Of a stretch of 64,000 bases of DNA, positions 21,481 through 32,270 are shown piece after piece. The stretch's first letter is position 1. The number at the start of each line of letters is the position of its first letter. The notes below the pieces were generated by a model. That model had not been told where the DNA came from, did no database searches, and worked only from the letters and a program-made list of their open reading frames with translations. The translations under genes and the position numbers were made by a program. Source of the stretch: Schistosoma haematobium (taxonomy: Eukaryota > Platyhelminthes > Trematoda > Strigeidida > Schistosomatidae); the NCBI RefSeq assembly GCF_000699445.3, contig NC_067198.1, positions 40,789,691 through 40,853,690 of the forward strand, written 5' to 3'.

Positions 21481-22095
21481 ATCCATGGTAATGGACGTTA
21501 GCATAAACATCAAGAACTGATATCAGATGGGATATCATTTTCGTAATTGGAGATCTTTCTGTAGTACCCAATCAATAAACCAAACATTTCTGAAGTTAAG
21601 TCTTCAATTTAGGTTGAATTCAACTAACCCTTATTTATATTTCATCAGCTGGTTCATGATATAGTGTAGTGAAAACTATGTTTAAGCTGAACTAATTTCC
21701 ACAAATTACACAGCAAACATAAAACCAAATAAAATGTTAGCAGTAGGAAACAATATTACATTTATACTGGTCACTAGTCATGAAAAAGCAACTACTTTGG
21801 TAACCGGCTCATTCAGTAAATAATCAAATGTACGATATCATATTAAAATTATAGGAACAAAGAAAACAAACGGCCTTTTTGAATCACCTAGAGGAATTTT
21901 AAAGTTTATAACAAACACTGTCAATTGAAATAGAATAAATTACATGCTAATCCCAAGATAACTAAAATTTAAAAACCCATTTTCCGGCCATTTATGTAAA
22001 TTATAGAAAGGAGGATTTCAATAAGGCATGAGGACAAATATAACATTAATAAGATAGAAATAGTGCGCATATTCGAAATAGAAATACTTTATTAT
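21481..22095. other. AT-rich filler, nothing recognised
   Basis: No repeat or gene seen. Confidence 0.45.
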
Positions 22096-22444
22096 TCTAA
22101 TTAAGATCATGAACCAATCAATGTTGGACCCATAAAACACTGGATGCCATTTTGTCTTTGCATGGGTCTCCTCAGTAGTGCGCATCCATGATCCAGTAAA
22201 CGGGAATCGAAATAGGGACCTACAGTGACGCATGTGAACGCTTAACCTCTAAATTACTGAGCAGGCGGCGTCGAAGTGTTGTTAATGTCTAAATTCAACC
22301 AATCCACGATATCGCGCCACCATCTTCCATTGCCTTTGTCTGATCTCCACTAGTCATGACTTCTCACTACAATGATGATCTTACATTAATCAGCTAATGA
22401 TCTCAATTAAAACTCAATAACCTCCATAACGCTATACTGATAAC
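22096..22444 (-). repeat. HHR-SINE subfamily B with inverted terminal tail
   Basis: Antisense tail (AAGATCATGAACCAATCAATG), deleted hammerhead, tRNA-like region (AATTACTGAGCAGGCGGCG), and head. At the right end (22387-22444) a tail piece in the opposite orientation ends exactly at the family boundary (CTATACTGATAAC). Thus a tail is present at both ends as an inverted repeat. Confidence 0.75.
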
Positions 22445-23454
22445 TTTATTATTTAACCTGAAAATAACAAGCAATCTTTAGTCGACCACTGAGAACATGA
22501 TTTATAACATGAACAAAACAAAAGTGTAATTGTTGATTACAAATAGTTTGTAATTTGTTTACTTGACTAAGCCATGAAAAATGATAATAATAATAATAAT
22601 AATAATAAACTATTAGAAAATCTCAGTTATCCTGTAAACACATTTCATTCTAAACTAATACCATTAAACGATAACAATTGTTCTTACGAAATAACAACAT
22701 TCACAGAAACATACCCCGTTGAGTGAACCACTTGGGTCTATAAGGCGAAAGAGAGAAAGAGAGAGAGAGAGAGAAAGGTACTTGAAAACGGAACAGACTT
22801 CATCTTGTTTTTCTACAGGTCAAATATAAAGCTATGGATTAGTTAAAGGGATAGATAAACCAACAGGTTTATATTTATTATTATTACTACCAGGATATTC
22901 CCATAGAAAATAAACATCAATAGTCATTAAACTTATGGTTGTTTTCTTTTCTTTTTCTTTTTTTTCAAAACTAAAGGTTACATTAGGTTTGTTTGTTTGT
23001 TATTTACCTTTACCAAAGAGGAAAATTGAACATTAAAATTTCCCAGTAAAATAAATTCAATAAAATACATGAGGATGAGATATAAAAAAAGAAAAAGAAA
23101 ACAACAACAGAAAATCAATAAACAGTGAAACAATCTAATTGAAAACATGCAAAATAGGCAAATACATTTATGTAATGTTTACATAGATATTATTTAGTTG
23201 ACTGTTCTATTCTTTTTCTACTTTCAATTTATTTCCTAATTCTGATATATCTCTGTAGAAAGTAAGTAAGTAAGTAAGTAAGAAAGGTACAGTGAGATGA
23301 AGAACAATAAGTATAGTAAGTTAAAATGGATCGGAAAGGCGGAGAAAGAGTTTTTCTAATGATGATAATAATAATAATAAAAGACAGTATTGTATGGATC
23401 AATATTGTTTTAGCCTATTTCTAGTTGAATGAGAGGAAAGTTATTCGCTTGTAT
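22445..23454. other. Filler with several microsatellites
   Basis: Contains (ATA)n at 22582-22608, a GA-rich tract at 22745-22777 and (AGTA)n at 23261-23284, the latter possibly the tail of a lost LINE-B copy. No gene supported. Confidence 0.55.
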
Positions 23455-23611
23455 ATTTATTTTATTTATTTAAACATATAAACAATGGTACAAGGAGGGA
23501 TCAAATATATATATGCGCTACACTCCCCTATTCGATTTATATGAGGTCTGGGTGTACAAATCGAAGCGGGGGATTTTCTTGGGGAAGGGGCATTCCCTGA
23601 ACCTTTAGTGA
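23455..23611 (-). repeat. R500 repeat, strongly 5'-truncated
   Basis: Only about 155 bp of the 3' end (TTTATTTATTTAAACATATAA to GGGGCATTCCCTGAACCTTT). Such a short 3'-anchored copy is typical of retrotransposition. Confidence 0.7.
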
Positions 23612-23692
23612 TAGATGAAAATGTTAAAAGATAATGAACTTTGATAGTGTTGCGTTCTTTAAACTAGATAGTTTAATTGTGAAATATTAATT

Positions 23693-24064
23693 GTTGTATT
23701 CATTTCAGTTAGGAATTGAAGAGGGAGGTTGATTATGAATACGGTGGTCCTGAGTGCTGTTAGAGGTATGAGAGCGGTTATCACTTCCCGGTTGCCCACA
23801 CCGTGGAAGGGTTCTTCTGGAGGTACCTGAAAAGGAAATTGGATTAGAGGTGGTCTTAGTGACCTGGGGGCGTGACCGCAGTGCCCAAGGGACAACTGCT
23901 TGAGGTCGGTCACACACGACCTTTTTATGGGTGATTTTTGTGTTAGCTCCGTACTTGTTGAGACCTTACCGCCGGAGACGGATATCCGTGGGATAAGGCG
24001 AGGTGTGCATTTTCAGGGTCGACCTTTTCTAACCCTACCCCTCCTTTTGGGGTTGTATTCATTT
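23693..24064. mobile_element. Element F, short copy with 13-bp TSD
   Basis: The insert (23706-24051, 346 bp) lies between perfect copies of GTTGTATTCATTT (23693-23705 and 24052-24064). It shares its left part with the nested copy at 19896 but has 20 extra bases at the left end (CAGTTAGGAATTGAAGAGGG), and ends inside the family sequence (CCCCTCCTTTTGGGG). If the right side is the 5' end, this copy is 5' truncated and sense is minus; I cannot settle this. Confidence 0.8.
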
Positions 24065-26490
24065 GAATTGGAATTATTCTTGATCATTTAAAGAAAATGG
24101 AATATTGAAATAAAAATTACAAATAATATTTCATCAGGTATGGTTTCACTTCTCATTGATGTTTACATATGTGTAATATTGATCAGTAAAAGGTTATCTT
24201 TAGCTAAATTGTAAGCATACGTCTTATGTTGGTTGATAGTCGTAACAGAAAAGTATCTCTAATCATGGTGGTATTTACATTCCTAATTGAGTCAGAAACT
24301 CATTTTACCACATTTCTTATTGTGTCCACAGCACAATATATGCCGATTGTCTCTCTTGGTATGAAACATAAAATGAATTGATGAATGTTTTAGTAGCGGG
24401 ATCGTTCTCGTAACATTCAGTACCCACATTATAACAGTAACATCTAAAGCTTTAATTCAGTCGATTTTTTTTTAATATTTATCCTTAATACATATCATAA
24501 GCCAAGTATTCAGCAATACTGATCTAAACTACACGTTTCAGGGTTTGAATGGGGTCAAGTTTAGACAGGATTGGGAACAAAACCGTATTAACTATACATT
24601 TCTTCTATGTTTTTGTTGACAGTTTCGTTCAAAGACTATGTAGTTTATTGGACACTAAATTCAGGACATTTGTACAATGTTGTACTATTGTTCTATGATG
24701 ATAACAGTAGTTTATAAAAATGAAAATATCTTCAGGTTACTAAGGTTTATTAAAATTTATCCTAAAATTGGTGCTCAATAGCTGGAACACTTCAATTTCA
24801 TTTACTAAGCCACCGGTTGGAGCCCTTCTCCATGCATTTGAGTTTGGACAACTAGATAGTATCATTAACATTTACCTTTAGACTGTTACTTACAGCCAAG
24901 CAATCTAATTTGTACCTGGTAAACTAGCTACCTATTTCGATAAACATATACACTTTAAACAACCATTAACATGTACTGAATAGTTGAATGTGATATATAT
25001 ATATATATAGATCACTTAATTGTTCTGATACTATCTGCTTATAACCTTATTGTTAGTATCACTTTTACTTAATTCCAAGGAAAAATGGAATAAGTAAACT
25101 GTCCCAACGATATAAATTTAATGCCCAACTGTTAGGAATAATTGAAGAAGAAAAAAAGAACCAAACAAGAACAACAAGAAAGATGTCAGAATTAGGTTAA
25201 ATCTCTAAAAAAACAAAAAAAAACATCTACATGAATAATTAAATTAATCCAGTCAGGGGTGTGTGTGTGTGTGTGTTGTTTTTTGTTAATCATGAAATAA
25301 TATAAAACTGAATAGTCTAAGCAACCCATACACACAGTTAGAAACATACAATAACAAACATACATGACCTTCAGAGTAAAATAATCATAGTAATAAAATT
25401 TAGTTTCCCTGTTTTTTTTAAAAAAAAATAATTTTTTTCCATCTTTTTTCCTTTATAGGTTTTCTTCATATATCCCAACCAAATAATAATAGTAATAGTA
25501 ATAGTAATAGTAGTAATAATAACAATAATCCATAGACTAATCCTAGAGTAATAGTAATAATAATAATACTATTATTATTATTATCATTTTCTTATCATAA
25601 TGTTCTATCATATCAAGCTATTTTAACAAATTGAAGGTGAAATAATAATCATAAATTTTATTAATATTAATGTGTGAGAGTGAATGGAACACGAAAAAGT
25701 GAGCGAGCGAGTGAGAGGACGAGTGAGTGAATGAGTGAGAGGACGAGTGGGTGAGTGAATGAGTGATTAAGAGTCTTACTGAATAAACAGGATATATGAA
25801 CAACAGAATGATTATAATTGAGAATATAATCTAAATATACACACATTAAAACCATAAACCTAAATAGAATATTATTCATATGTTTGATATGATGAGGAAG
25901 AAATTCATGTAAATGGCGAGAGAAAAAAACGCGTATACAAAATATAAATAGATAGATAGATACATAGATAGATAGATTGATTGATTGAGAGTTCGTTTTG
26001 AGGTCAGAAGCCATCTCTTTATTATTATTTCTACAATCAAATGTTGAAATTAGAAGCATAAGATGGAAAGTGAATGAATGTGTGTGTGTGGGAGAGGGAC
26101 AGAGAGACAGTTCAAATTAAGAACAATAAACAATGACGATAACCGGAGGATACAATTATTCTAATTTGCATGTATACAACTCTATATTTTAATAATGTAG
26201 GTTTATGAAATAATTGACAATGAATTAAAACCTCAGTTAATTCGAAGAAATATTATAAGGAATTAGGATTAGACGATTAGTCATTTGGTTTCGAATAAAA
26301 CAGACACTATTTTGATTGTCAAAAGTAAAAGAAAACACAACTTAATAGGCGTCCATTTAAAAAAAAAAAGAAGTAAAACGTAACCTATCATCATATACTG
26401 GATAGTTTCATCTATGAATCATGGCACTTTAATTTCAGATCAGTACTATTATTTGTATATAGTGCAGAAGAATAGACAATTATATGTTAA
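24065..26490. other. 2.4 kb AT-rich filler with simple repeats
   Basis: Contains a TA tract (24991-25009), (GT)n (25258-25276), TAA/TAG tracts (25482-25530 and 25548-25585, the latter partly palindromic), a GAGT/GAGC-rich patch (25679-25770) and GATA repeats (25949-25975). The 130-codon minus frame at 25667-26059 runs through these patches and has no domain I recognise. Confidence 0.55.
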
Positions 26491-26950
26491 TATCAGAAGG
26501 GGTTTTTGTGGATATTATAGTAATTTTAATGATTGAGATCATGAGTCAATTGAAACTAGACCACCATGAAAAACCTGGAAGAACTGAAAGGCTGTTTCGT
26601 ACATATGCTCATTAGTGACTGGTTTCAAGAGGTATTTCCTGGAGTCCTAGTGAGAAGCAGTGATTAGGAGTTCAACCAGGTGTGTTGTGAGATAGTAACT
26701 CACTGATGACAATCGTGGATGTGTCGCTCTATTTCGGGGATTGGTTGAGACTAGACATTAACACCACTGGATGTCGGCCAGCTCAGTGGTCTAGAGGTTA
26801 AGGGTTCGCGCGTGGTTTGAATCTCACGGGGTGAGATCATGGATGCGCACTGTTAAGGAGTCCCACAGTAGGACGAAACGGCCGACCAATGCTTCCACGT
26901 TTTCCATGGTGGTCTATTTTAAATTGATTCATGATCTCAACTACTAAAAG
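26491..26950 (+). repeat. HHR-SINE subfamily A, fold-back copy
   Basis: The antisense tail starts at the boundary TATCAGAAGGGGTTTTTGTGG and reaches GCTGTTTCGT, then switches at 26600/26601 to the sense head (ACATATGCTCATTAGTGACTGG). A-box CAGCTCAGTGG (26779-26789) and B-box GGTTTGAATCT (26814-26824), hammerhead region and tail follow. The ribozyme core TTAAGGA is mutated at C3 and G5. The switch point is the same as at 2435/2436. Confidence 0.85.
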
Positions 26951-27959
26951 TATATGCTATTCTTGAAAGACGAATTCAATATTTAGCTATTTAATGGTAA
27001 GTTGGAAGCTTTCTCTATCTACAACGTTTTGATAGGCCGAACGATATCTTCAGATTCTAATAAAGTACCTTTAGAGGAAAGGCAGATACCTACTAATTGT
27101 ATTAAGATCTGATATATTTTATACTTCTAACTTATGACGATGTCACAGAAATGAACATACAAATAGGTTTGCATGATTGTTCTTCCCGGAAGTTCTCTGA
27201 CTTGGTTAAAAAACTTTAAAAAAACGCTACATATTTATACTCCATGAATATTTTTACAAATAAAATCAATCTACAGTTAGTATTACTGATTCACTGGAAA
27301 TTGTTGTTACTGGATAGCTGATTATGCAATATATCCTTTTTATAATTAGTTATGACGAATAGAAAATCAATTAAATATCATAGAGATTGTTTTTTCCTAA
27401 TATTAAATCAATCTAGTCTTGGTAACTTGATGTTTCTATCTATGAACAATAAGAGGAAAGAAGAAATTCTTGAAGTCACTAAAAGACTCTTCAGAAAAAA
27501 AAATAAACCTTCCGCAGATACTCTTTTTTTTTTAATGCACAAGATGAAAGGGGAAATTTTCTGAAAGATTTCAGTATGAAATATAGTCTCTGATATGTCT
27601 TTGTTTTGTTCATATCTTACTTCCTTACCATAATGGATAATAAATAAGGCTACCGTTATGTACATCATAATGTTTCCATATACATTTCTTTTTTAACAAG
27701 TAATATATACATTCAATCCTTTGCATTAGTCAATTAGATGTACATAAATTAATCTAAGTTTTATAATTCTATATCGATCTGATTTGCCATGTTTAAAATC
27801 CCTGACGGAGAAAATCGGTAAAAAAGAAACTATGTATCAATAGAATGCTATTATGTTATACAAGAAAAAAAAGGAAAGTAGTACGTTAATCAATTGAAAT
27901 GTCTATTAAAATCGTAAACCGACTTAAGTCATACATACACTGAAAAGTAAAGAGAGATA
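26951..27959. other. AT-rich filler, nothing recognised
   Basis: Overlapping 70- and 86-codon frames near 27352-27668 are on opposite strands of the same AT-rich text, without recognisable motifs. No repeat seen. Confidence 0.5.
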
Positions 27960-28375
27960 GATGGTTGTGTCGTCCTAGTAGGAGTCTGTTCAGTAGTGAG
28001 TATCTACAATCTCATCAGGGACTGAACTCACAAACTTCCATTTCGCGCAAGGCTCTTAACCTCTAGGTCACTGAGACAGAATCCAATGGTGTACATATTT
28101 AAACGCAATCGATTCACGGTACCATCAGACTATCTTCCATTGTCTTCGGCGAGTAACTGACTCAGACCCGATAAGTTTGAACACCACTGGTCATGACTTC
28201 TAAATAGAATTCTAAAATTACTTTTTGAAATTAGTCACTGTTGAGTGCATAATAATTATTATGCATGGACGTTTTTGAAGATTGTTAGATATCGTCCCAT
28301 ACTAGGACAAAAGAGCATTCTGTTGCCTCCTGGTTTCTAAAGAGATATCTAACTTAGGTTGGTTCTTGTTACCAA
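27960..28375 (-). repeat. HHR-SINE, old unit with head-tail junction and sense end
   Basis: Antisense hammerhead relic (GTGTCGTCCTAGTAGGAGTC), tRNA-like region (CTCTAGGTCACTGAGACAG), head, the head-tail junction (GCATAATAATTATTATGCATGG, then TTTTTGAAGATTGTTAGAT), and a short sense hammerhead and tail relic (CCATACTAGGACAAAAGAGC onward). Ribozyme motifs are destroyed. Confidence 0.55.
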
Positions 28376-28953
28376 GAATATTCAAAGATTTCCACAAACT
28401 TCTACACAGAATAATTCATTAAAACTTTTACAAGAAAACATTGCATTTCTTCAGAAAATTCAAAATTCTGTTATTTAACTTACTAAAGTAAGAAACAGAT
28501 ATCATGTAGATCCTTTTAGTGGTATTGTGTCCTCGGAGTCAGATAGATTAGTCGTGGGGCTTTTATTGTATGGGGACTATCGATGATCCTTTTATCTACA
28601 AAGATATTGGAAACTTCATAATTGATACATCTCGCCTCACGAATACAACACCACTGAAAGAAAAATATTTCAATATACATAATCTTTGTCAATAAATCAG
28701 TAGACTTAATTGTGAATAAAGTTGATGAGATTTAGTTGAAGATTTAATAAAAATTACATGATGTCGTATTCTTCAGAAGTAACTATTCACATATAAGAAA
28801 TTATGGAGATGATTCACCTTTGTAAAGTGGTTTTAGTGATAGATACGAATTTAGCTTTCATCACAGATGGATATCATATTTTAAAAAATCATTTCAGAAC
28901 AGAAAATAATGAGACTGTTCCATCTTGAGCTGAGACTGTTCAACTTTATCATC
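28376..28953. other. AT-rich filler, nothing recognised
   Basis: No repeat or gene seen. Confidence 0.45.
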
Positions 28954-29564
28954 AGTCAGTCAGCTACAACATAGGACCAGGCAAATATATGCATCGGACC
29001 AAGTTACCATGCCTCGCTAGAACAACAAGACGACCACCAGATTCGTAGAAGTAGTTAGTTCAATGGTAGTAACATATAAAAAGAAAGATTGTGTATAAGG
29101 AAGAAAGAATTAGTTCGTAGAATGAAAGGTATAAAGCGATTTTAATCTCACGGATTAAGGGAAGACAAAGAGTGTATACACCTACGCCATTGTGATCGAT
29201 TCAGAGCCAGTCCCTAACCATTGGTTACGATAGTCATGCGGACCCCAACCAAGTAGTCTGCATTTACCAACATGGCTCACACCAGAAGTTAGTGATTTCA
29301 AGGACTGATATCACGTTTTGGTTTGGCCACCCCTAACTTTCTTCCAACCATCTTCAACACTGGTCAGCACTGCGCGTCGTGATAATCGTTGTTCAGTCAT
29401 ACGTAACACGTAGCCCAATCATCTCAGTTGATCAAGATTCACAACTTCATCAATTGATTTACCATCATCCCCTAATACCCTACGTCTAACCTCATCATCA
29501 ATTATCCGGTCATCCCAGCAGATGCGATCAATATTTCTGAAACATCTATGATCAAAGACTAGTA
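28954..29564 (-). mobile_element. LINE-A 3' end, subfamily II
   Basis: Tail at left (ATCAGTCAGTCAG), 3' untranslated block (GACCAGGCAAATATATGCAT), then the antisense of the C-terminal coding region. Read on the minus strand it resembles the copies at 40183 and 45369: LRWLGYVLRM, DGWKKVRGGQTKT, SHVGKCRLLGWGP. It has in-frame breaks. It extends further upstream than the 45-kb copy. Confidence 0.8.
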
Positions 29565-29994
29565 ACTATGTCATAATTAAAACTAAAATGAAACATTTGT
29601 TTAATTGTTAGTGTTTGTCTGTTCAATGTTATAAAGGCAATGAAAACTAATTTGAAATTATTCAATCGAATCTTTATTCACCAATATCAGGGTTGATGAT
29701 TAGGTGGAAACACTTAGTGATGACAGTTCAAATTCAAAATAATAATAATAATTAGCTAATTTCTTTTGACACCAAGATATAAATTACACTTTACACATCA
29801 TTCAATATTGGGAAAGCAAATACTTAAGTCTGTAAAAGATACAAAGACTGTAAGTTGCAAATGAGAGTATAACAAATTCAGGATGTTTGTAGTTAGTCAA
29901 GACTCAATTTACTAAGATTTATAAAGGACTTTACAGGTCATTTTTTTACTAACCAATATTTTTATTTCCCTTGAATCCATTGCAAATATCATTC
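29565..29994. other. AT-rich filler, nothing recognised
   Basis: No repeat or gene seen. Confidence 0.45.
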
Positions 29995-30165
29995 ATTATC
30001 AGTATAGGTTTGTGAATATGATTAGGTTTTTGATTGAGATCATAAATCAACTGATGTTAGACCATTATTGAAAACCTGGAAGCATTGGATGACCGTTTCG
30101 TTCTTTTGAGGGACTCCTCATTAGTGCGTATCTGCAATCCCGCTCGCGGGATTCGAACCCACCAT
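29995..30165 (-). repeat. HHR-SINE subfamily B, 3' half (antisense)
   Basis: Boundary TTATCAGTATAGGTTTGTG, tail, antisense hammerhead region, and B-box text (GGATTCGAACCCACC). The core is disturbed (ACTAATGAGGAG on the minus strand). Truncated in the tRNA-like part. Confidence 0.75.
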
Positions 30166-30399
30166 TTCTAACGATGGTTAATAAAAGATTAATTTATTTC
30201 AATTGTTATAGACCATCTAATGTGGATATTTATTCAGTGTATCAATATAGATTACTCAATAATTAAGGAAGTTTTGATTCTATTTCTAGAGTTAATATCA
30301 GTAATCAACTTATAATTTACTGCTTTAAATTCACTTTGAAGAAAAAAGAGACAAAATTAGAAAATAAAGAGCACTTAAGACATAAATATCTCAATATTT

Positions 30400-30552
30400 A
30401 GATCATGAATCAATTGAAGCTAGACCATCATGGAAAACCTGGAAGCACTGTTGAGGAGTCTCACAATGGGACGAAACGGCCATCCAGTGCTTCCAGGTTT
30501 TCCATGGTTGTCTAGCTTCAATCGACTCATGATCTCAACCATTAAAAATTAC
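30400..30552 (+). repeat. HHR-SINE subfamily A hairpin with ribozyme core as loop
   Basis: Arms 30401-30450 and 30485-30534 are reverse complements at 46 of 50 positions. The 34-base loop (30451-30484) is the hammerhead core plus stems II and III. The arms begin exactly at stem I, so they extend it. The sense tail runs on to ACCATTAAAAATTACTAAG. No head or tRNA-like part is present. Confidence 0.85.
30445..30490 (+). ncRNA. Hammerhead motif with 50-bp stem I, one core change
   Basis: Stem I GCACTG (30445-30450) pairs with CAGTGC (30485-30490). The core reads TTGAGGA instead of CTGAGGA (C3 to U), stem II GTCT/GGGAC is mostly paired, GAAA (30472-30475) is intact, and the cleavage triplet is ATC. 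C3 normally pairs with G8 in the catalytic centre; a U-G wobble may leave little activity. Confidence 0.5.
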
Positions 30553-30633
30553 TAAGAATTTGTCTTGTAGTTACATTAAATTTAATGTTAGTTAAATCGA
30601 ATGCAGTTAATTAGTGGAATGTACATTTTTGGG

Positions 30634-30685
30634 TATGATCTCAACTATTGAAATTACTACAATCTCCATAAAACCCATTCTGACA
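30634..30685 (+). repeat. HHR-SINE subfamily A tail end
   Basis: GATCTCAACTATTGAAATTAC continuing to CTCCATAAAACCCATTCTGA is the sense end of the family tail. It may belong to the preceding hairpin copy, separated by 80 bp of other DNA. Confidence 0.5.
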
Positions 30686-30868
30686 CATATATATTTTATT
30701 TATCCCAAAAATATTCAATACACAATCATACATGCATACATACATACATACATACACAATGGGGATAGTATATATTTTCACTTAGTTAATCAAAGGGTCG
30801 ATAAATACTATCATTTATCTAGTATAAAAGATACTAGTATGTTGCACAACTAAACTTCAACAATAGTG

Positions 30869-30908
<40 letters not shown>

Positions 30909-31492
30909 CACTTTTGTATTTACGATCCTAGAAGGAATGCAAATTACGAATCAGTAACTAATTGACAGGTGTAAACTTATTATCTCCAGTTACTAATTCA
31001 CATATTGATGTATAATTAAATAATTTTGTGTGTATGCGTTGACTAATATCTACACTACTAATAATAATACTGTCAGCGCCAGTACTATTGATACTGAAGT
31101 AATAAAGATTGTACTTGAAAGAATAATCCATCAGAAACAAAAAACTTTTAATCATCAAAAAAAAGTATTTTCAAACCAATGAACATGATTTTTGGCACTG
31201 TTAATATGTAAATCATTCATCAAAATATGCATAATCTTAGTGGTGACTTTTTGATTTCTTTTTTGTTTGTTTGTTAAATACTATGCAGATTAATGTGTAT
31301 TATGATTCTATTAAATGGTTGTCAAAGATATATAGATAGATATATATACTAAGACATATCTACACGTATAGAGAATTTATTTGAACCGGTAATTTCTTAT
31401 ATAAATATATGTATAATAAGATTAGTTTTATTGTTCAATGATTTTACTACTTTGGTACACTACATTGTTAAGTATTTCTTTTTTATTTTAAT
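30686..31492. other. Filler with ATAC and ACT microsatellites
   Basis: Contains (CATA)n at about 30731-30755 and (ACT)n at 30868-30909. No gene supported. Confidence 0.5.
30868..30909. repeat. (ACT)n microsatellite
   Basis: One GCT followed by about 12 perfect ACT units and an ACC variant; the same motif pair as the two large compound arrays. Confidence 0.95.
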
Positions 31493-31544
31493 AGGTAAAA
31501 TCGTGAGTCAATTGAAGCTAGAAACCATCATGGAAAACTTGGAA

Positions 31545-31590
31545 GCATTAGACGGCTATTTCGTCTTAGTATGGGACTCCTCAGCAGTGC
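31545..31590 (-). ncRNA. Hammerhead ribozyme, type I, core intact
   Basis: On the minus strand: stem I GCACTG with TAATGC (one mismatch, wobble), CTGAGGA, stem II GTCC/AGAC with one mismatch, GAAA, and GTC cleavage triplet. The LINE-A insertion starts just outside stem I and leaves the ribozyme whole. Confidence 0.55.
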
Positions 31591-31591
31591 A

Positions 31592-31934
31592 CATCCACGA
31601 CTACTTGGTTGGGGTCCGCGTGACTATCGTAACAAGTAGTTAGAGATTCTTGGTGACATCGCTCAGAACCGATCACAATGGCGTAGGTGTATGTACTCTT
31701 TGTCTTCCCTTAAACTAAGAGAATAAAATCGCTTCATATCTTTCTTTCTACGAACTAATTCTTTCTTCCTGTACTATATCCTTATTGCAATCTTTCTTTT
31801 ATATATTACCACCTCTGAATTAACTACTTTCATGAATCCGGTGTCCATCTTGTTGTGTTAATGAGGTATGGCAACTTGGGCCGATGCATATATGTGCCTG
31901 ATCCTACGTTGTACCTGACTGACTGCATCCACGA
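31592..31934 (+). mobile_element. LINE-A 3' end inserted in HHR-SINE, 9-bp TSD
   Basis: The insert 31601-31925 lies between CATCCACGA at 31592-31600 and 31926-31934. It starts in the coding end (CTACTTGGTTGGGGTCCGCG), has the subfamily II 3' block (GGGCCGATGCATATATGTGC, CTGATCCTACG) and ends GACTGACTG. The TSD lies in the SINE's own sequence, so the SINE is older than this LINE-A event. Confidence 0.88.
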
Positions 31935-32140
31935 TCCCACCTCGCGAGATTCGAACATAGAATCTATCCGTCTCATGCGAACGATTAACCTCTAGACCAC
32001 TAAGCTGGCCGGCATCCAGTGGTGTTAATGTCTAACTTCAGCTAATCCACAGAATCGAGGCACACATCCACCACTGTTTTCAGTGGGTAACGATCTCATA
32101 ATAGACCCGGTTGAACTCCATGAGGCGGGATCGTGGGTGT

Positions 32141-32186
32141 GTACTGCTGAGGAGTCTCACAATAGGACGAAACGGCCGTCTAGTGC
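32141..32186 (+). ncRNA. Hammerhead ribozyme, type I, best family 2 copy
   Basis: Stem I GTACTG (32141-32146) pairs with TAGTGC (32181-32186) including wobble pairs. The core CTGAGGA (32147-32153) is intact, stem II GTCT/GGAC is fully paired with one wobble, GAAA is at 32169-32172, and the cleavage triplet GTC ends at 32180. Stem III is the self-complementary ACGGCCGT, too tight for a monomer hairpin but suited to a dimeric hammerhead. Known for family I ribozymes of retroelements; activity here is inferred. Confidence 0.75.
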
Positions 32187-32270
32187 TTCCGGGTTTTACA
32201 TGGTGGTCTAGCTTTAATTAACTCATGAGCTTAACTATTAAAAGTATTATAATATCCACAAAAACCTCTT

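Larger units (their letters stand above)
31493..32270 (-). repeat. HHR-SINE subfamily A, fold-back copy split by LINE-A
   Basis: Antisense tail and hammerhead (31493-31600), a 325-bp LINE-A insertion, then antisense tRNA-like region (B-box GATTCGAAC, about 31947-31955; A-box side CTCTAGACCACTAAGCTGG, about 31991-32009) and head up to about 32118. It then switches to a sense hammerhead and tail (32119-32270). So there is one promoter with hammerheads on opposite strands at each end, both with intact cores. Confidence 0.85.

Noticed and set aside
23261..23284. (AGTA)n as the tail of a LINE-B copy
   Set aside because: No LINE-B coding or 3' sequence precedes it on either strand.
25548..25585. 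AT palindrome as a regulatory or origin element
   Set aside because: Made of TAA/TTA microsatellite units meeting head to head; no independent support.
25667..26059. 130-codon minus-strand frame with Leu/Ser-rich end
   Set aside because: Runs through GAGT/GAGC and GATA simple repeats, with no motif or flanking gene structure.
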